Shown: positions 10,459 to 21,425 of the stretch, piece after piece | Numbering within the stretch: position 1 is the stretch's first letter | Layout of the letters: each line of letters starts with the position of its first letter | Assembly (NCBI RefSeq): GCF_037325665.1 | Contig: NC_090260.1 | Location: 49,470,221-49,534,220, forward strand | Reading direction: 5' to 3' | Length of the DNA: 64,000 bases | Origin: Littorina saxatilis | Lineage: Eukaryota; Mollusca; Gastropoda; Littorinimorpha; Littorinidae | The notes under the pieces: generated by a model | What the model saw: only the letters and a program-made list of their open reading frames with translations | Database searches by the model: none | What the model was told of the DNA's origin: nothing | Program-made: the position numbers and the translations under genes

Positions 10459-11899
10459 CAATATACTGGATGTTCTTATCTCATGTAACAGACTAGCCAG
10501 ATCTGAAATGGTTAACCATACTGGTTGTTCTTATCTCATGTAACAGACTAGCCAGATCTGAAATGGTTAACCATACTGGTTGTTCTTATCTCATGTAACA
10601 GACTAGCCAGATCTGAAATGGTTAACCATACTGGTTGTTCTTATCTCAGGTAACAGACTAGCCAGATCTGAAATGGTTAACCATACTGGTTGTTCTTATC
10701 TCATGTAACAGACTAGCCAGATCTGAAATGGTTAACCATACTGGTTGTTCTTATCTCAGGTAACAGACTAGCCAGATCTGAAATGGTTAACCATACTGGC
10801 TGTTCTTATCTCATGTAACAGACTAGCCAGATCTGAAATGGTTAACCATACTGGTTGTTCTTATCTCAGGTAACAGACTAGTCAGATCTGAAATGGTTAA
10901 CCATACTGGTTGTTCTTATCTCATGTAACAGACTAGCCAGATCTGAAATGGTTAACCATACTGGTTGTTCTTATCTCAGGTAACAGACTAGCCAGATATG
11001 AAATGGTTAACCATACTGGTTGTTCTTATCTCATGTAACAGACTAGCCAGATCTGAAATGGTTAACCATACTGGTTGTTCTTATCTCAGGTAACAGACTA
11101 GCCAGATCTGAAATGGTTAACCATACTGGTTGTTCTTATCTCATGTAACAGACTAGCCAGATCTGAAATGGTTAACCATACTGGTTGTTCTTATCTCAGG
11201 TAACAGACTAGCCAGATCTGAAATGGTTAACCATACTGGTTGTTCTTATCTCATGTAACAGACTAGCCAGATCTGAAATGGTTAACCATACTGGTTGTTC
11301 TTATCTCAGGTAACAGACTAGCCAGATCTGAAATGGTTAACCATACTGGTTGTTCTTATCTCATGTAACAGACTAGCCAGATCTGAAATGGTTAACCATA
11401 CTGGTTGTTCTTATCTCAGGTAACAGACTAGCCAGATCTGAAATTCAATCATACTGGCTGTTCTTATCTCATGTAACAGACTAGCCAGATCTGAAATGGT
11501 TAACCATACTGGTTGTTCTTATCTCAGGTAACAGACTAGCCAGATCTGAAATGGTTAACCATACTGGTTGTTCTTATCTCATGTAACAGACTAGCCAGAT
11601 CTGAAATGGTTAACCATACTGGTTGTTCTTATCTCAGGTAACAGACTAGCCAGATCTGAAATGGTTAACCATACTGGTTGTTCTTATCTCATGTAACAGA
11701 CTAGCCAGATCTGAAATGGTTAACCATACTGGTTGTTCTTATCTCAGGTAACAGACTAGCCAGATCTGAAATGGTTAACCATACTGGTTGTTCTTATCTC
11801 ATGTAACAGACTAGCCAGATCTGAAATGGTTAACCATACTGGTTGTTCTTATCTCAGGTAACAGACTAGCCAGATCTGAAATGGTTAACCATACTGGTT
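10459..11899. repeat. Minisatellite, 55-bp unit, about 26 copies, 110-bp higher-order unit
   Basis: The unit includes CCATACTGGTTGTTCTTATC, TAACAGACTAGCCAGATCTG and AAATGGTTAA. Apart from the first three copies, units alternate strictly between TCATGTAAC and TCAGGTAAC, so the amplified unit is a 110-bp pair. Copies are almost identical, with isolated variants near 10880, 10997 and 11445. The CAGGTAAC type happens to match a 5' splice-site consensus. The array ends sharply at about 11899. Confidence 0.97.
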
Positions 11900-12127
11900 C
11901 TACGGGAAGGATTGTGCATTGAGTCGAATGACCCTTGCAGTTTGACCTTAGTTTGATTTCTTCTTCATTCAATCAATAAAGAAAAATCAATTCTGTTATT
12001 ATGCAAAACCTATTGCGCGGCATGATTTGCTTTTCCTGTCAACACGTGTCTATACGTTACAGTGATGGTTACACGGAACCATCTGTGTAGGGTGAGGGGG
12101 GAGGGGGGAGGTTTACTATGAACCCAT

Positions 12128-12445
12128 CGCCCGGTAGCTCAGTTGGTAGAGCACTGGACTTGTGATCGGAAGGTCGCAGGTTCGAATTCGGGCCGGGACG
12201 GACACGGGTCAACTTTATGTGCAGACCCAGAGACGGAAGCCATGTCCCTCCCCCGTGTCATCACAATGGCACGTAAAAGACCTTGGTCATTCTGCCATAA
12301 GTGCCGGTGGCTGCATGAATACACCTAAACACGCAGACACCTGGGTAGCGCGACTCCGTTGCTCCTAGCTTTCCACTGGGAGGAAGCGACCCGAATTTCC
12401 CAGCGATGGGACAATAAAGTAATGAAAATGAAAATGAAATGAAAA
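12128..12445 (+). mobile_element. tRNA-derived SINE, full length
   Basis: The head GCCCGGTAGCTCAGTTGGTA (A box) to GGTTCGAATTC (B box) is tRNA-like with a TTGTGA loop in the anticodon position. A body of about 240 bp follows (GTGCAGACCCAGAGACGG, CACGTAAAAGACCTTGG, CTGGGTAGCGCGACTCCGTT). It ends CAATAAAGTAATGAAAATG with an imprecise GAAAAT tail. The tRNA stems are degraded and no mature tRNA is expected. Positions 11900-12127 and 12446-12837 hold nothing else clear. Confidence 0.88.
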
Positions 12446-12837
12446 CTAATCCACCCCCTAGCCTCACTTTCTCTCTTTCATTCCAAATGCACTCAACGGC
12501 CCTCCATTTACCCATTTAATAAAACAGAACACAAAAATTACAATGCAAATATACAGCTTATTATTCCAGCGTCGCGGACGACGCTGGTATCTGCGGTCGG
12601 GAAAAACTTGCCACAGGAGAATAGTCTCCAAGCCAAAGCAATTGAATTTGCCACAGGGCACCGCCATGAGCAAAACTCTCCAAGCCAAAACAATTTCAAA
12701 GCTGGAAATAAAATTAATGTACAATTTATACCCGTAACGATTAAACACAGCTTTCTGGTGTTTTTTAATCTAAGATGTACATAAATATACCACTCCGACC
12801 ATAATGAAACAAACAAACAAACAAACAAACAAACAAA

Positions 12838-13730
12838 ACAAGTCGCGTAAGGCGAAAATACAACATTTAGTCAAGTCGAACTCACAGAATGAAACTGAAC
12901 GCAATGCCATTTTTCAGCAAGACCGTATACTCGTAGCATCGTCAGTCCACCGCTCATGGCAAAGGCAGTGAAATTGACAAGAAGAGCGGGGTAGTAGTTG
13001 CGCTAAGAAGGATAGCACGCTTTTCTGTACCTCTCTTTGTTTTAACTTTCTGAGCGTGTTTTTAATCCAAACATATCATATCTATATGCTTTTGGAATCA
13101 GGAACTGACAAGGAATAAGATGAAAGTGTTTTTAAATTGATTTCGACAATTTAATTTTGATAATAATTTTTATATATTTAATTTCCAGAGCTTGTTTTTA
13201 ATCCAAATATAACATATTTATTTGTTTTTGGAATCAGAAAATGATGGAGAATAAGATAAACGTAAATTTGGATCGTTTTATAAATTTTTATTTTTTTTTA
13301 CAATTTTCCGATTTTTAATGACCAAAGTCATTAATTAATTTTTAAGCCACCAAGCTGAAATGCAATACCGAAGTCCGGGCTTCGTCGAAGATTACTTGAC
13401 CAAAATTTCAACCAATTTGGTTGAAAAATGAGAGCGTGACAGTGCCGCCTCAACTTTCACGAAAAGCCGGATATGACGTCATCAAAGACATTTATCAAAA
13501 AAATGAAAAAAACGTTCGGGGATATCAATCCCAGGAACTCTCATGTAAAATTTCATAAAGATCAGTCCAGTAGTTTGGTCTGAATCGCTCTACACACACA
13601 CACACAGACAGACAGACAGACAGACACACACACAGACAGACAGACAGACACACACACATACACCACGACCCTCGTCTCGATTCCCCCCTCTACGTTAAAA
13701 TATTTAGTCAAAACTTGACTAAATATAAAA
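12838..13730 (+). mobile_element. Element L, full-length copy A
   Basis: A dispersed non-coding element of about 0.87-0.91 kb, seen in this window as four long copies, one truncated copy and one antisense relic. It starts ACAAGTCGCGTAAGGCG and ends with the palindrome TTTAGTCAAAACTTGACTAAA; TTTAGTCAAG also occurs near the 5' end. It contains GATATGACGTCATCAAAGAC and an AT-rich middle. A CA/GACA microsatellite (13590-13660) sits after the conserved GAATCGCTCTACACAC. Family unknown to me; a non-autonomous DNA element is likely. 13731-14205 has no clear feature. Confidence 0.85.
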
Positions 13731-14205
13731 AGACCGAGAAGAGCCGAGTCCGAGACTAACCAAGAGGCCGACCACGGCTGTTCCAGGCAAGCGAAGGCCA
13801 GCGGTAAAAATAGCCAGCGGGGCGATATCACTTTGTCAAGCACGTCGCTGGGCATATCAGCGCAGTTCAACGTTGCCAGAGACCAAAGAAGCGCTGTACT
13901 CAGGTCGCAGCGCGCGGGGGCTCACTGGAGGAATGTTTGAAAACTATCTGTGCTCGACTACCAGCAGACCACAGGCACATTACACCCAATAAAGTTTGGA
14001 CTTGTACTGGCAGAGAGCGAATGCAAATTCTTGTAGGCATACACAGACGCAACATAGCATATACAGACAATAACACCCACAACACTTCAACAGCATATGA
14101 AAGGAATAAAAATAAATCCGCAAATCGCGCACAATACACCAGTTAGAAAAACAAGGAGTAGCAAAGCGGCGTGCAGAAACTAAACTGACTCGGAGAGAAG
14201 GGCCA

Positions 14206-14736
14206 AGTCTCTCAGTCTCTCGCTCTGCCTTATAAGTGTCTGTCTGTCTATCTGTCTCTCTCCTTGAGTAATAAAGTTCGTTCGTTCGTTCGTTCTCTAT
14301 CTCTTTCTCTCACTATGTCTCTCTCTCTCTCTCGATCTTAAAGGCGCTCTCTTCTCTTTCTCTGTCTCTCTCTGTCTGTCTGTCTGTGTCTCTCTCTCTG
14401 TCTGTGTCTCTCTGTCTCTCACTGTGTCTCGGTCTCTGTTTCTCTCTCTGTCTCTGTCTGTGTGTGTGTGTCTCTCTCTCTCTCTGTCTTTGTGTCTGTC
14501 TGTCTGTCTCTCTCTCTGTCTCTCTCTGTCTGTGTCTTTATGTCTGTGTCTCTGTCTCTCTCTGTCTCTGTGTCTCTCAGTCTGTCTCTGTCTCTCTCTC
14601 TCTCTGTCTATATCTGTCTGTCTCTCTGTCTGTCTCTATATCTGTCTCTCTGTCTCTGTCTCTGTCTCTCTCTGTCTATATCTGTCTGTCTCTCTGTCTG
14701 TCTCTATGTCTGTCTCTCGATCTGTCTCTCGATCTG

Positions 14737-14796
<60 letters not shown>

Positions 14797-14812
14797 ATTC
14801 TCTCTCTCTCTC
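14206..14812. repeat. Long (CT)n / (CTGT)n microsatellite
   Basis: About 600 bp of CT, CTGT and CTCTGT runs. All three forward frames stay open as Ser/Leu/Cys/Val repeats, which is expected for such a tract and is not evidence of a gene. Confidence 0.97.
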
Positions 14813-15100
14813 TGCGATACAAGGGAGCCGCGCTGTCGGCTGGTCACACATGCCGGGAAACGGTAGGGTGGGTGATGTGGGTGATGCCTGTGGGTGATTG
14901 TTGTAAAGCCGTGAGGTGAAGGGGCGGTAGAGACTGGACAACAGAGGTATGGCTGAGTAGGAAGTTCCTTATCTCTTTTTGAAGTGGGCGGTGCACTCGT
15001 CAGATGCTTGCCGTAGACGAGACCTTGGGCCCCCAGGTGGTCGTTAAGTATTGTGCCGCCAGCCAGACTGGGTATCCCGGGCCAGTCGGGGCGCCACTGC

Positions 15101-15223
15101 AGGAGCTTGTATTCAATCGCCGGTCGATCATTATTTACAGTCCACTACTACGACATACTACTACTATATGTCGTAATAGTGGACTGTAAATAATGATCGA
15201 CCGGCGATTGGATACAAGCTCCT
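15101..15223. repeat. Near-perfect palindrome with 57-bp arms
   Basis: Arms 15101-15157 and 15167-15223 are reverse complements with about two mismatches around a 9-nt spacer. The arm starts AGGAGCTTGTATTCAATCGC. No further copy seen in the window. Probably a foldback element or a recent inverted duplication. 14813-15100 and 15224-16345 hold no recognisable gene. Confidence 0.92.
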
Positions 15224-16345
15224 GTGAGTCGGGGTTTGTCAAGTGGGTGTCATTTCTTTTGATCGGGTAGATGAAAGGAGATGCCAGGAGGCTTGGAAGG
15301 TTTTGGTCCCTTACCCCCTCTGCCTTCTTTGTTTACTTGTTTGACCAATGCGATGCGATGTCAGTTTTGTTAGCTAACTGTTGATTGGATGTGTGTGACT
15401 CTAGCAAAAGTTGAATTCTGTGTGTACATGCTAGAGTGTGAAAGAGAACTCTGAGAGACACGGCGGGAGAGAGTGGACGTTTTTGGTAGCGTGCTCCACT
15501 GACTGAGGAGATGTAGTTCAACTTTGTATTGTGGCTTGTAGCCACCGGCTTGGGTCGGGTTGGCGAAGAGGAGGAGGGGAGATCGAGAGACACAGAAATA
15601 AAGTTTGCCATGCCAGTATACTGCTGTTGTTGCAGTCACAATGTCATCTGTTGTGTCCGTGAGAGATTGAGTCCAGAGTGAGTCCGTAACACATCAAGAG
15701 AAGAGAAACAAAACAGAGTTTCCCGAACCTCTACAAAAGAATTATTTTTTCATCAAGACAAGATCAGTACAATTCGAAGTTTTGAAAGTTTGAAAAAAGG
15801 TGGCCCGGAAGCTGGTCACACAAGGTCGTGTTTTTCATACTGACGTATTTTCTGCATAGCGTTTGCTTTTTTGAGGCCAACTTCCGCCGATAAGCCTTCG
15901 TGTGACTCGCAGTCGTTTGTTGCGTTTTAGATTCAGAGGTACACAATAACGTGCTATTGCAGATACAGCCAGTCGCATTGAAATCACAAAATGACGACTA
16001 AATTGTGAAAAATAGGACTGAGTGGATCACACAGGTTCACGATGGCTCAGGGGTCAAATTAACCACGAATTCTGGTGTGTGGTTTACGCAAGCTAAATAG
16101 CCATTCAAGCGAACTGTGACATTTAATGGTATTAAATGCTGTTGTAACTAGTGTGTTCCATAAGGTTAGAACTGCTTTTTTCGTGAGAAGATTTAAATTG
16201 TTCTGTAAACCATTTGAGGAAGACTGGGCCTTTAATAAATGATGGAAGCTTGGGTCATCTTTATCTGGCCTGAAGGTTATAAATTGCTGTTTTTTAAGTA
16301 CCTGAGGGTTGGGGCGGGGGTTTAGACTGATGAGGTGTAAATTAT

Positions 16346-16405
16346 GTTTCTGCCTGGATTTGAACCAAAGTATGTGTCAGTGTGCTCCCATTACACCACA
16401 GAAAC
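16346..16405 (-). pseudogene. tRNA-like sequence, shortened
   Basis: Read on the minus strand, GTTTCTG pairs with CAGAAAC as a perfect 7-bp acceptor stem. A D-arm-like GGTGTAATGGGAGCAC and a T-arm-like GGTTCAAATCC lie in the right order. At 60 nt it is about 12 nt short, and no stable anticodon stem is visible. The D arm resembles tRNA-Gln or tRNA-Glu. It is either a decayed tRNA or a chance look-alike. Confidence 0.4.
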
Positions 16406-16459
16406 TTAATGCACCTTGCACAGTCTTTTAAAATCATTTACCCTTATTTTCGTTACCGC

Positions 16460-16830
16460 GCTTCTTCTTCTTCAGCGTTCCAGAATTTTCTGGTTACGTG
16501 TGAGCTCGTTTGCCCAGTTGGGTTCCCCAAACTATACTCTGAGAGCATAGTCAGCTTCACTCCGCTTTTGTTGAGTAGGCATGCTGGGTATTTTCGTGTT
16601 TCCATACCCCACCAAACTCCGACATGAATTACAGGATCTTTTCCGTGCGCACTTGGTCTTGTGCTTGCGTGTACACACGAAGGGGGTTAAGTCACTAGCA
16701 GGTTTGCACATAAGTTGACCTGGGAGATCGGACAAATCTCCACTCTTAACCCAGCAGGCGGCAGCGACCGGGATTCGAACTCACGACCTCGCGATTAGGA
16801 TGCCGACCTTACAGCGCTCACATCTGTTTC
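16460..16830 (-). mobile_element. tRNA-derived SINE with (GAA)n tail
   Basis: On the minus strand it runs from a tRNA-like head (GAGGTCGTGAGTTCGAATCC as B box) through CACAAGACCAAGTGCGCACG and ACACGAAAATACCCAGCATG. It ends GCTGAAGAAGAAG at 16460. The body is shared with the SINEs at 17546 and 20636, so all belong to one superfamily with different heads. Confidence 0.85.
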
Positions 16831-16984
16831 CTCTATTTCCTTTTTTCCAGGGTATTTTGTCTTATGTAGGGAGAACCCTCTGAGGGGAGATGCCAATCAC
16901 AAACGACACAGTTTTAATTCATCTCATGACTCAACAGATTATAAGCATCCCATCTTGAAAATGCAGTAAATAACAAAGCGATAA

Positions 16985-17045
16985 TATGTGTGTGCGTGGG
17001 TGTGTGTGTGTGCGTGGGTGTGTGTGTGCGTGGGTGTGTGTGTAC
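16985..17045. repeat. (GT)n-rich microsatellite
   Basis: GT runs interrupted by GCGTGGGT. A further (GT)n lies at about 17385-17411. Confidence 0.9.
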
Positions 17046-17179
17046 CCATGTTTCCACAGGTTTGGTTGCCTAAATCACCATAAGGCAACCATCCACACGT
17101 GGATGGCAACCTAAACTCTGGATGGCAACCTAATTGTGTGGATGGTCGCTTCATTTAACACCGTTAAATTGACTTTTTT

Positions 17180-17226
17180 GACGGAAAGAATGTCATAACA
17201 ATGTTCAAAATGACATTCTTTCCGTC
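17180..17226. repeat. Hairpin with 16-bp perfect stem
   Basis: GACGGAAAGAATGTCA at 17180-17195 is the exact reverse complement of 17211-17226, with a 15-nt loop. It is centred in a segment (about 17055-17380) whose ends share AACCATCCACAC, so it may be the core of a small foldback element. Confidence 0.65.
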
Positions 17227-17386
17227 CTCTATAGGCGACGAAATAGGTCAAATTTTGTGCATTTTTTAGTGCAAAATTCTTCGATGCCGGAGCGAGTACT
17301 GCACCCAGTGCTGTTGTAGTGCAAGTGCACTAGAAAGGCACTACACCCAGTGCCGCCTCTTAGGTAACCATCCACACTTTAGGTAC

Positions 17387-17420
<34 letters not shown>

Positions 17421-17545
17421 GATTATTACTTACTTGATTTATCTATACCTGACTTTTGTAAGGGTGTTGGCTTTATTTTGACACTGAGACCACCTACATA
17501 AGACGCTTTGTGTGTAAATGTAAATGCATAATCACATGTTTTCTA

Positions 17546-17981
17546 GGGCGGGGATGTAGCTCAGTCGGTAGCGCGCTGGATTTGTATTCAGTTGGCCGCT
17601 GTCAGCGTGAGTTCTTCCCCACGTTCGGCGAGAGATTTATTTCTCAGAGTCAACTTTGTGTGCAGACTCTCCTCGGTGTCCGAACACCCCCGTGTGGACA
17701 CGCGAGCACAAGACCAAGTGCGCACGAAAAAGATCCTGTACTCCATGTCAGAGTTCGGTGGGTTACAGAAACACGAACATACCCAGCATGCTTCCTCCGA
17801 AAGCGGCGTATGGCTGCCTAAATGGCGGGGTAAAAACGGTCATACACGTAAAATTCCACTCGTGCAAAACACGAGTGTACGTGGGAGTTTCAGCCCACGA
17901 ACGCAGAAGAAGAAGAAGAAGAAGAAGAAGAAGAAGAAGAAGAAGAAGAAGAAGAAGAAGAAGAAGAAGAAGAAGAAGAAT
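17546..17981 (+). mobile_element. tRNA-derived SINE with long (AAG)n tail
   Basis: The head GGATGTAGCTCAGTCGGTAG is an A box of a tRNA-like promoter; the B box is degraded. The body contains CACAAGACCAAGTGCGCACG, CCCAGCATGCTTCCTCCG and TTCAGCCCACGAACGCAG. The tail is about 77 bp of AAG (17905-17981). An almost identical copy lies antisense at 20636-21010. Positions 17982-18297 hold nothing clear. Confidence 0.9.
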
Positions 17982-18297
17982 TGTTTTCTAAATCAAATCA
18001 TGTTTAAATGAACACGCGTGTCTAATCCAAGCAGGTTCGCCACAAAGTCAAAAGTATTAAAGAAAGCACAAATTAATCTACGTCGTGCAAGTACTGATCT
18101 CAATGCCAAACCGACCTCAGGTGGCGGAGGGCATACATTTTTTAATGAGAGCGTGGTAATACCTTTAACAATGCTATATATGAAGGTGCGTTAATTCACT
18201 CAGTAAAATTGTCGTTAAATATGAACTCCTCCCTGTTAGAAGCATGTGAACAACCACACATGCACCTGTCATCAGGATTTAAATAAAATCTCCACAC

Positions 18298-18618
18298 TTG
18301 GATAACGGCAGAAGTCCTGAGCCTTTGTGGCAGTCACATCTTCAGAAAAGAAGTCAACCGCTACAGCCAACAGGAAGTCAACCACTACAGCCAGCCAGAA
18401 GTCAACCCCTACCACCAAAGATAAGTCAACCCCTACCACCAAAGATAAGTCAACCGCTACCCCCTAGCAGAAGTCAACCGCAACCGCCAACCAGAAGTCA
18501 ACCACTACAGCCAACCAGAAGTCAACCACTACAGCCAACCAGAAGTCAACCACTACAGCCAACCAGAAGTCAACCGCTGCAGCCCACACAAAAAAGGTTT
18601 GGTAGGCATTACAATTGA
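18298..18618 (+). repeat. 24-bp minisatellite with in-frame octapeptide repeat
   Basis: About ten 24-bp units (AGAAGTCAACCACTACAGCC plus four bases) span 18346-18588 and keep one frame of 106 codons open. It encodes SQPLQPTR-like octapeptides with variants SQPLPPKI and SQPQPPTR. There is no signal peptide, domain or visible splice context. Because 24 is a multiple of three, an open frame through the array is easily obtained by chance. I annotate the repeat, not a gene. Confidence 0.8.
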
Positions 18619-18636
18619 AAGACTGCATGGTCTTTT

Positions 18637-18900
18637 TCTTGTGATCTAAATCACATGAACTAAATGTTTTGACATAGATTTACGCGAGTTCTTTATTCTA
18701 TTGGTTTTCAGTTTTTAACTTGAGACAAAAAGTTGAAGTGGGATAATGTATGTGTCACAGTGGAAAGTGGAATCCAGAGGAATCTGAGATTCCCCCAGGG
18801 GAAAGTAGAATTCCAGTTTCCCTTGAAGTGGGATAATGTATGCATTGAAACAAAATGCAATTTCAATATATTTACTGTCACATGAGCTAGATGGTATTAT
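18637..18900 (+). repeat. Single-copy relative of the 52-bp minisatellite
   Basis: TTTTGACATAGATTTACG and GAGACAAAAAGTTGAAGTGG occur here once or twice and recur at 22047-22200, where the second motif starts the 52-bp array. ATATATTTACTGTCAC is also shared. The two loci, 3.4 kb apart, are therefore diverged duplicates, and only one became a minisatellite. Confidence 0.75.
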
Positions 18901-19014
18901 TGTTTTGGTGTTCTTTGTTTTTTTGTTGGACAAAACTGAACACCTACCTACTACTGAGCAAGAAGTTGTTATGTTGGATTTACAACCATATATGATACAG
19001 AGTTGATGTTCAAC

Positions 19015-19760
19015 ATGTTTATTTTGTTATATGCAGATGACACAAACATTTCAGCAGAATCCCCGAAAGCACTGCAACACTCGCTTAATGTGTTGTCCAA
19101 TCATTGTCATCAGCGTAAATGCCGCAAAAACACAAAATGTTTTTTTTTTCAATAGGTAAGATACGGAAATTGTCATTATCCAAAAACAAAGATAAAACTA
19201 TTGGGATCATGTTTGGTTTTCAATATTGAGATTTATTATTTAATTATAATTATAAGTTTAATAACGCACATAAGTTGTCATATAATACGACCTCAAGAGC
19301 AATGTTTAGTCTGTTCAAGATCTGTTTAAAGTTGTCGCTGTCCATAGATATGCAAGTTGATTGTTTGATAGAATTCTTGCACCAACGTTGTTATATGGTT
19401 GATAATTATATGAGGCCCACATTTGGTTAATTTAGCAGCAAAACTGCACCTTGGTTTTTATAAGGTTATTTTGAAATTGAGAAAATCAACCCCAACGTGT
19501 ATGGTTTTGGGCGAATTAGGCCCATTTCTATTAATTATCCAAGTTAAAGATAGATAATTAAGTTTTTGGGTCAAGTTGGTGGATTGTTGAAATAGTAATA
19601 AGTTTGCAAATGTTTTGTTTAACCATTTTGTAGTATTGCCTTTATGCAAATAACATATATAAAGGATCCTATTTAAAACATGTTCAAATAACTTTAATGC
19701 TCTTGGTCTTAGTTGTTTTTGATATGACCAGTTAAAACATAAAATAGCTTAAATTGAAAA
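19015..19760 (+). mobile_element. LINE fragment, reverse transcriptase C-terminal part (plus strand)
   Basis: Translation gives the RT catalytic box LLYADDTN, then KNKDKTIGIMFG, and further on LGFYKVILKLRKSTPT and MVLGELGPFLLI. This is the order expected downstream of motif YADD in CR1/Jockey-type LINEs. The frame is broken by several stops and frameshifts (including one soon after YADDT and others near 19400 and 19550), so it is dead. It is truncated at its 5' side at about 19015. It converges with the minus-strand fragment at 19765. Confidence 0.75.
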
Positions 19761-19764
19761 AGTT

Positions 19765-21100
19765 AAAATAATTGTGCAAGTAACCAAACACACGGATCTG
19801 TATACATTTTTCGAGCACTTTCCAAATACAATTAACTCAACAAAGAAATTGGATGGTAGTTGGAACAAGCACTCCTATCGCCTTTCTTATAAATGGGCGT
19901 AATGTGAGCAGTTATCCAGACAACTGGAAAAACACCCCCGGACAAGGATCTGTTAAAGAGAACTGTAAGCGGTGAAACAATAACAGGTAATTCAACTACA
20001 AGCAATTTATTGTGTATTCCGTCAGGGCCCACGGCCTTGGATAAATCTAAATGTCTTAACACTTGGACAACATCAATTTCTGTTAATTCAAAAGTCGGTA
20101 TAGAGGCACTACTCTAATTTGCCTCGGGCAGGGGATCGTTTGGATTTTTCAGATTTTTAGACTGGCTTTCAAAATAATTGTTAAACACATTTTTTTTTCA
20201 TAAATATTATCCATAAATTTTTCATTATCCTCTAGCGGTGTGATTTCGTTACACGCCTTACCTTCCTAGGCCTTCTTCAAACAAAAATGAACGAATTGCC
20301 ACCAATTTTTGCTTCCGAAATTCTGTTTGCAATTTATCCTCTCATCAAGATCTAAAATATAATTTCTTTTTCTTTTACGAATTTCATCTGTATGCTTATG
20401 TCTAGTCAGGCGGAATAATGCCCACTGCTCAGGTGTATTTAAGCGCTTAGCAACTTGATGTATACAATTTGTCTGCGTTTTGTAAATGTAAAATATGTTC
20501 AGTCATCCATGGGGAATCATCTTCACGTACTGTTATTATTTTAACGGGCATACATGTTTTTGCAACACTTAATAAATGTTCAGAAAACACGCCAGCAGCT
20601 TCGTCAATGGAACCATTTAAAACTGTGTTAAAACAATCTTCTTCTTCTTCTGCGTTCGTGGGCTGAAACTCCCACGTACACTCGTGTCTTTTGCACGAGT
20701 GGAATTTTACGTGCATGACCGTTTTTTACCCCGCCATTTAGGCAGCCATACGCCGTTTTCGGAGGAAGCATGCTGGGTATTTTTGTGTTTCTATAACCCA
20801 CCGAACTCTGACATGGATTACATGATCTTTTTCGTGCGCACTTGGTCTTGTGCTTGCGTGTATACACGGGGGTGTTCGGACACCGAGGAGTCTGCACACA
20901 AAGTTGACTCTGAGAAATAAATCTCTCGCCGAACGTGGGGACGAACTCACGCTGACAGCGGCCAACTGGATACAAATTCAGCGCGCTACCGACTGAGCAA
21001 CATCCCCGCCCGTTAAAACAATCAATTTTGTTCAATTCAAACACAAATTTATCAACATCTAAATTGGCATAATTATAGAAATTCAAACGCAGTGAAATTC
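19765..21100 (-). mobile_element. LINE fragment, RT N-terminal part (minus strand), split by a SINE
   Basis: On the minus strand the region encodes a linker (CFNTVLNGSIDEAAGVFSEH) and, at about 20062-19832, RT motifs 1-2: LSKAVGPDGIHNKLL, then HITPIYKKGDRSACSNYHPI. Between these, decayed but recognisable SKNWWQFV-like sequence is present. The frame is broken several times (stops around 20450, 20110 and 19832). A SINE at 20636-21010 interrupts the linker. It lacks endonuclease and the YADD box. Same general type as the neighbouring plus-strand piece. Confidence 0.78.
20636..21010 (-). mobile_element. tRNA-derived SINE inserted in the LINE, with target duplication
   Basis: An antisense, nearly identical relative of the SINE at 17546, with a short AAG tail at its left end. 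GTTAAAACAATC occurs on both sides (about 20627-20638 and 21012-21023), a 12-bp target-site duplication. Closing the gap restores the LINE linker frame around DCFN, so this is a clean insertion of a SINE into an older LINE. Confidence 0.9.
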
Positions 21101-21425
21101 TATTTATTTTTTAATTAACAAAAAAAAGCAAAAGTTGTTGAACTTTATCTACTGTAATAGTTATATTAGTAATAAAATATGATAAAATAAAATAAAATAC
21201 GATCTTTTATTTTTTTAAAAGAAGAGAAAAGCACAAAATAACGAGTCCTGTTAATACATTTGTGATTATGATTAATTTGTTATTAATTCAGTTTGACATA
21301 TTTCTGGTTATTATTTAACGAATTGTTGTGTCTCATTATTATATTCCTCTTTCGTTGATTTGTTTTACATTTTTTTTCTCAAATTCATGTAACACTAGGG
21401 GTTCTTTGAAGTAAACATTGCTTTG

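Noticed and set aside
14386-14919. Long Ser/Leu/Cys/Val open frames on the plus strand
   Set aside because: They are translations of the (CT)n/(CTGT)n microsatellite; all three frames are open, as expected from the repeat.
17546-17620. Possible functional tRNA gene
   Set aside because: An A box is present but the stems do not pair and a SINE body with AAG tail follows. The same holds at 12128 and in the antisense copies at 16460 and 20636.
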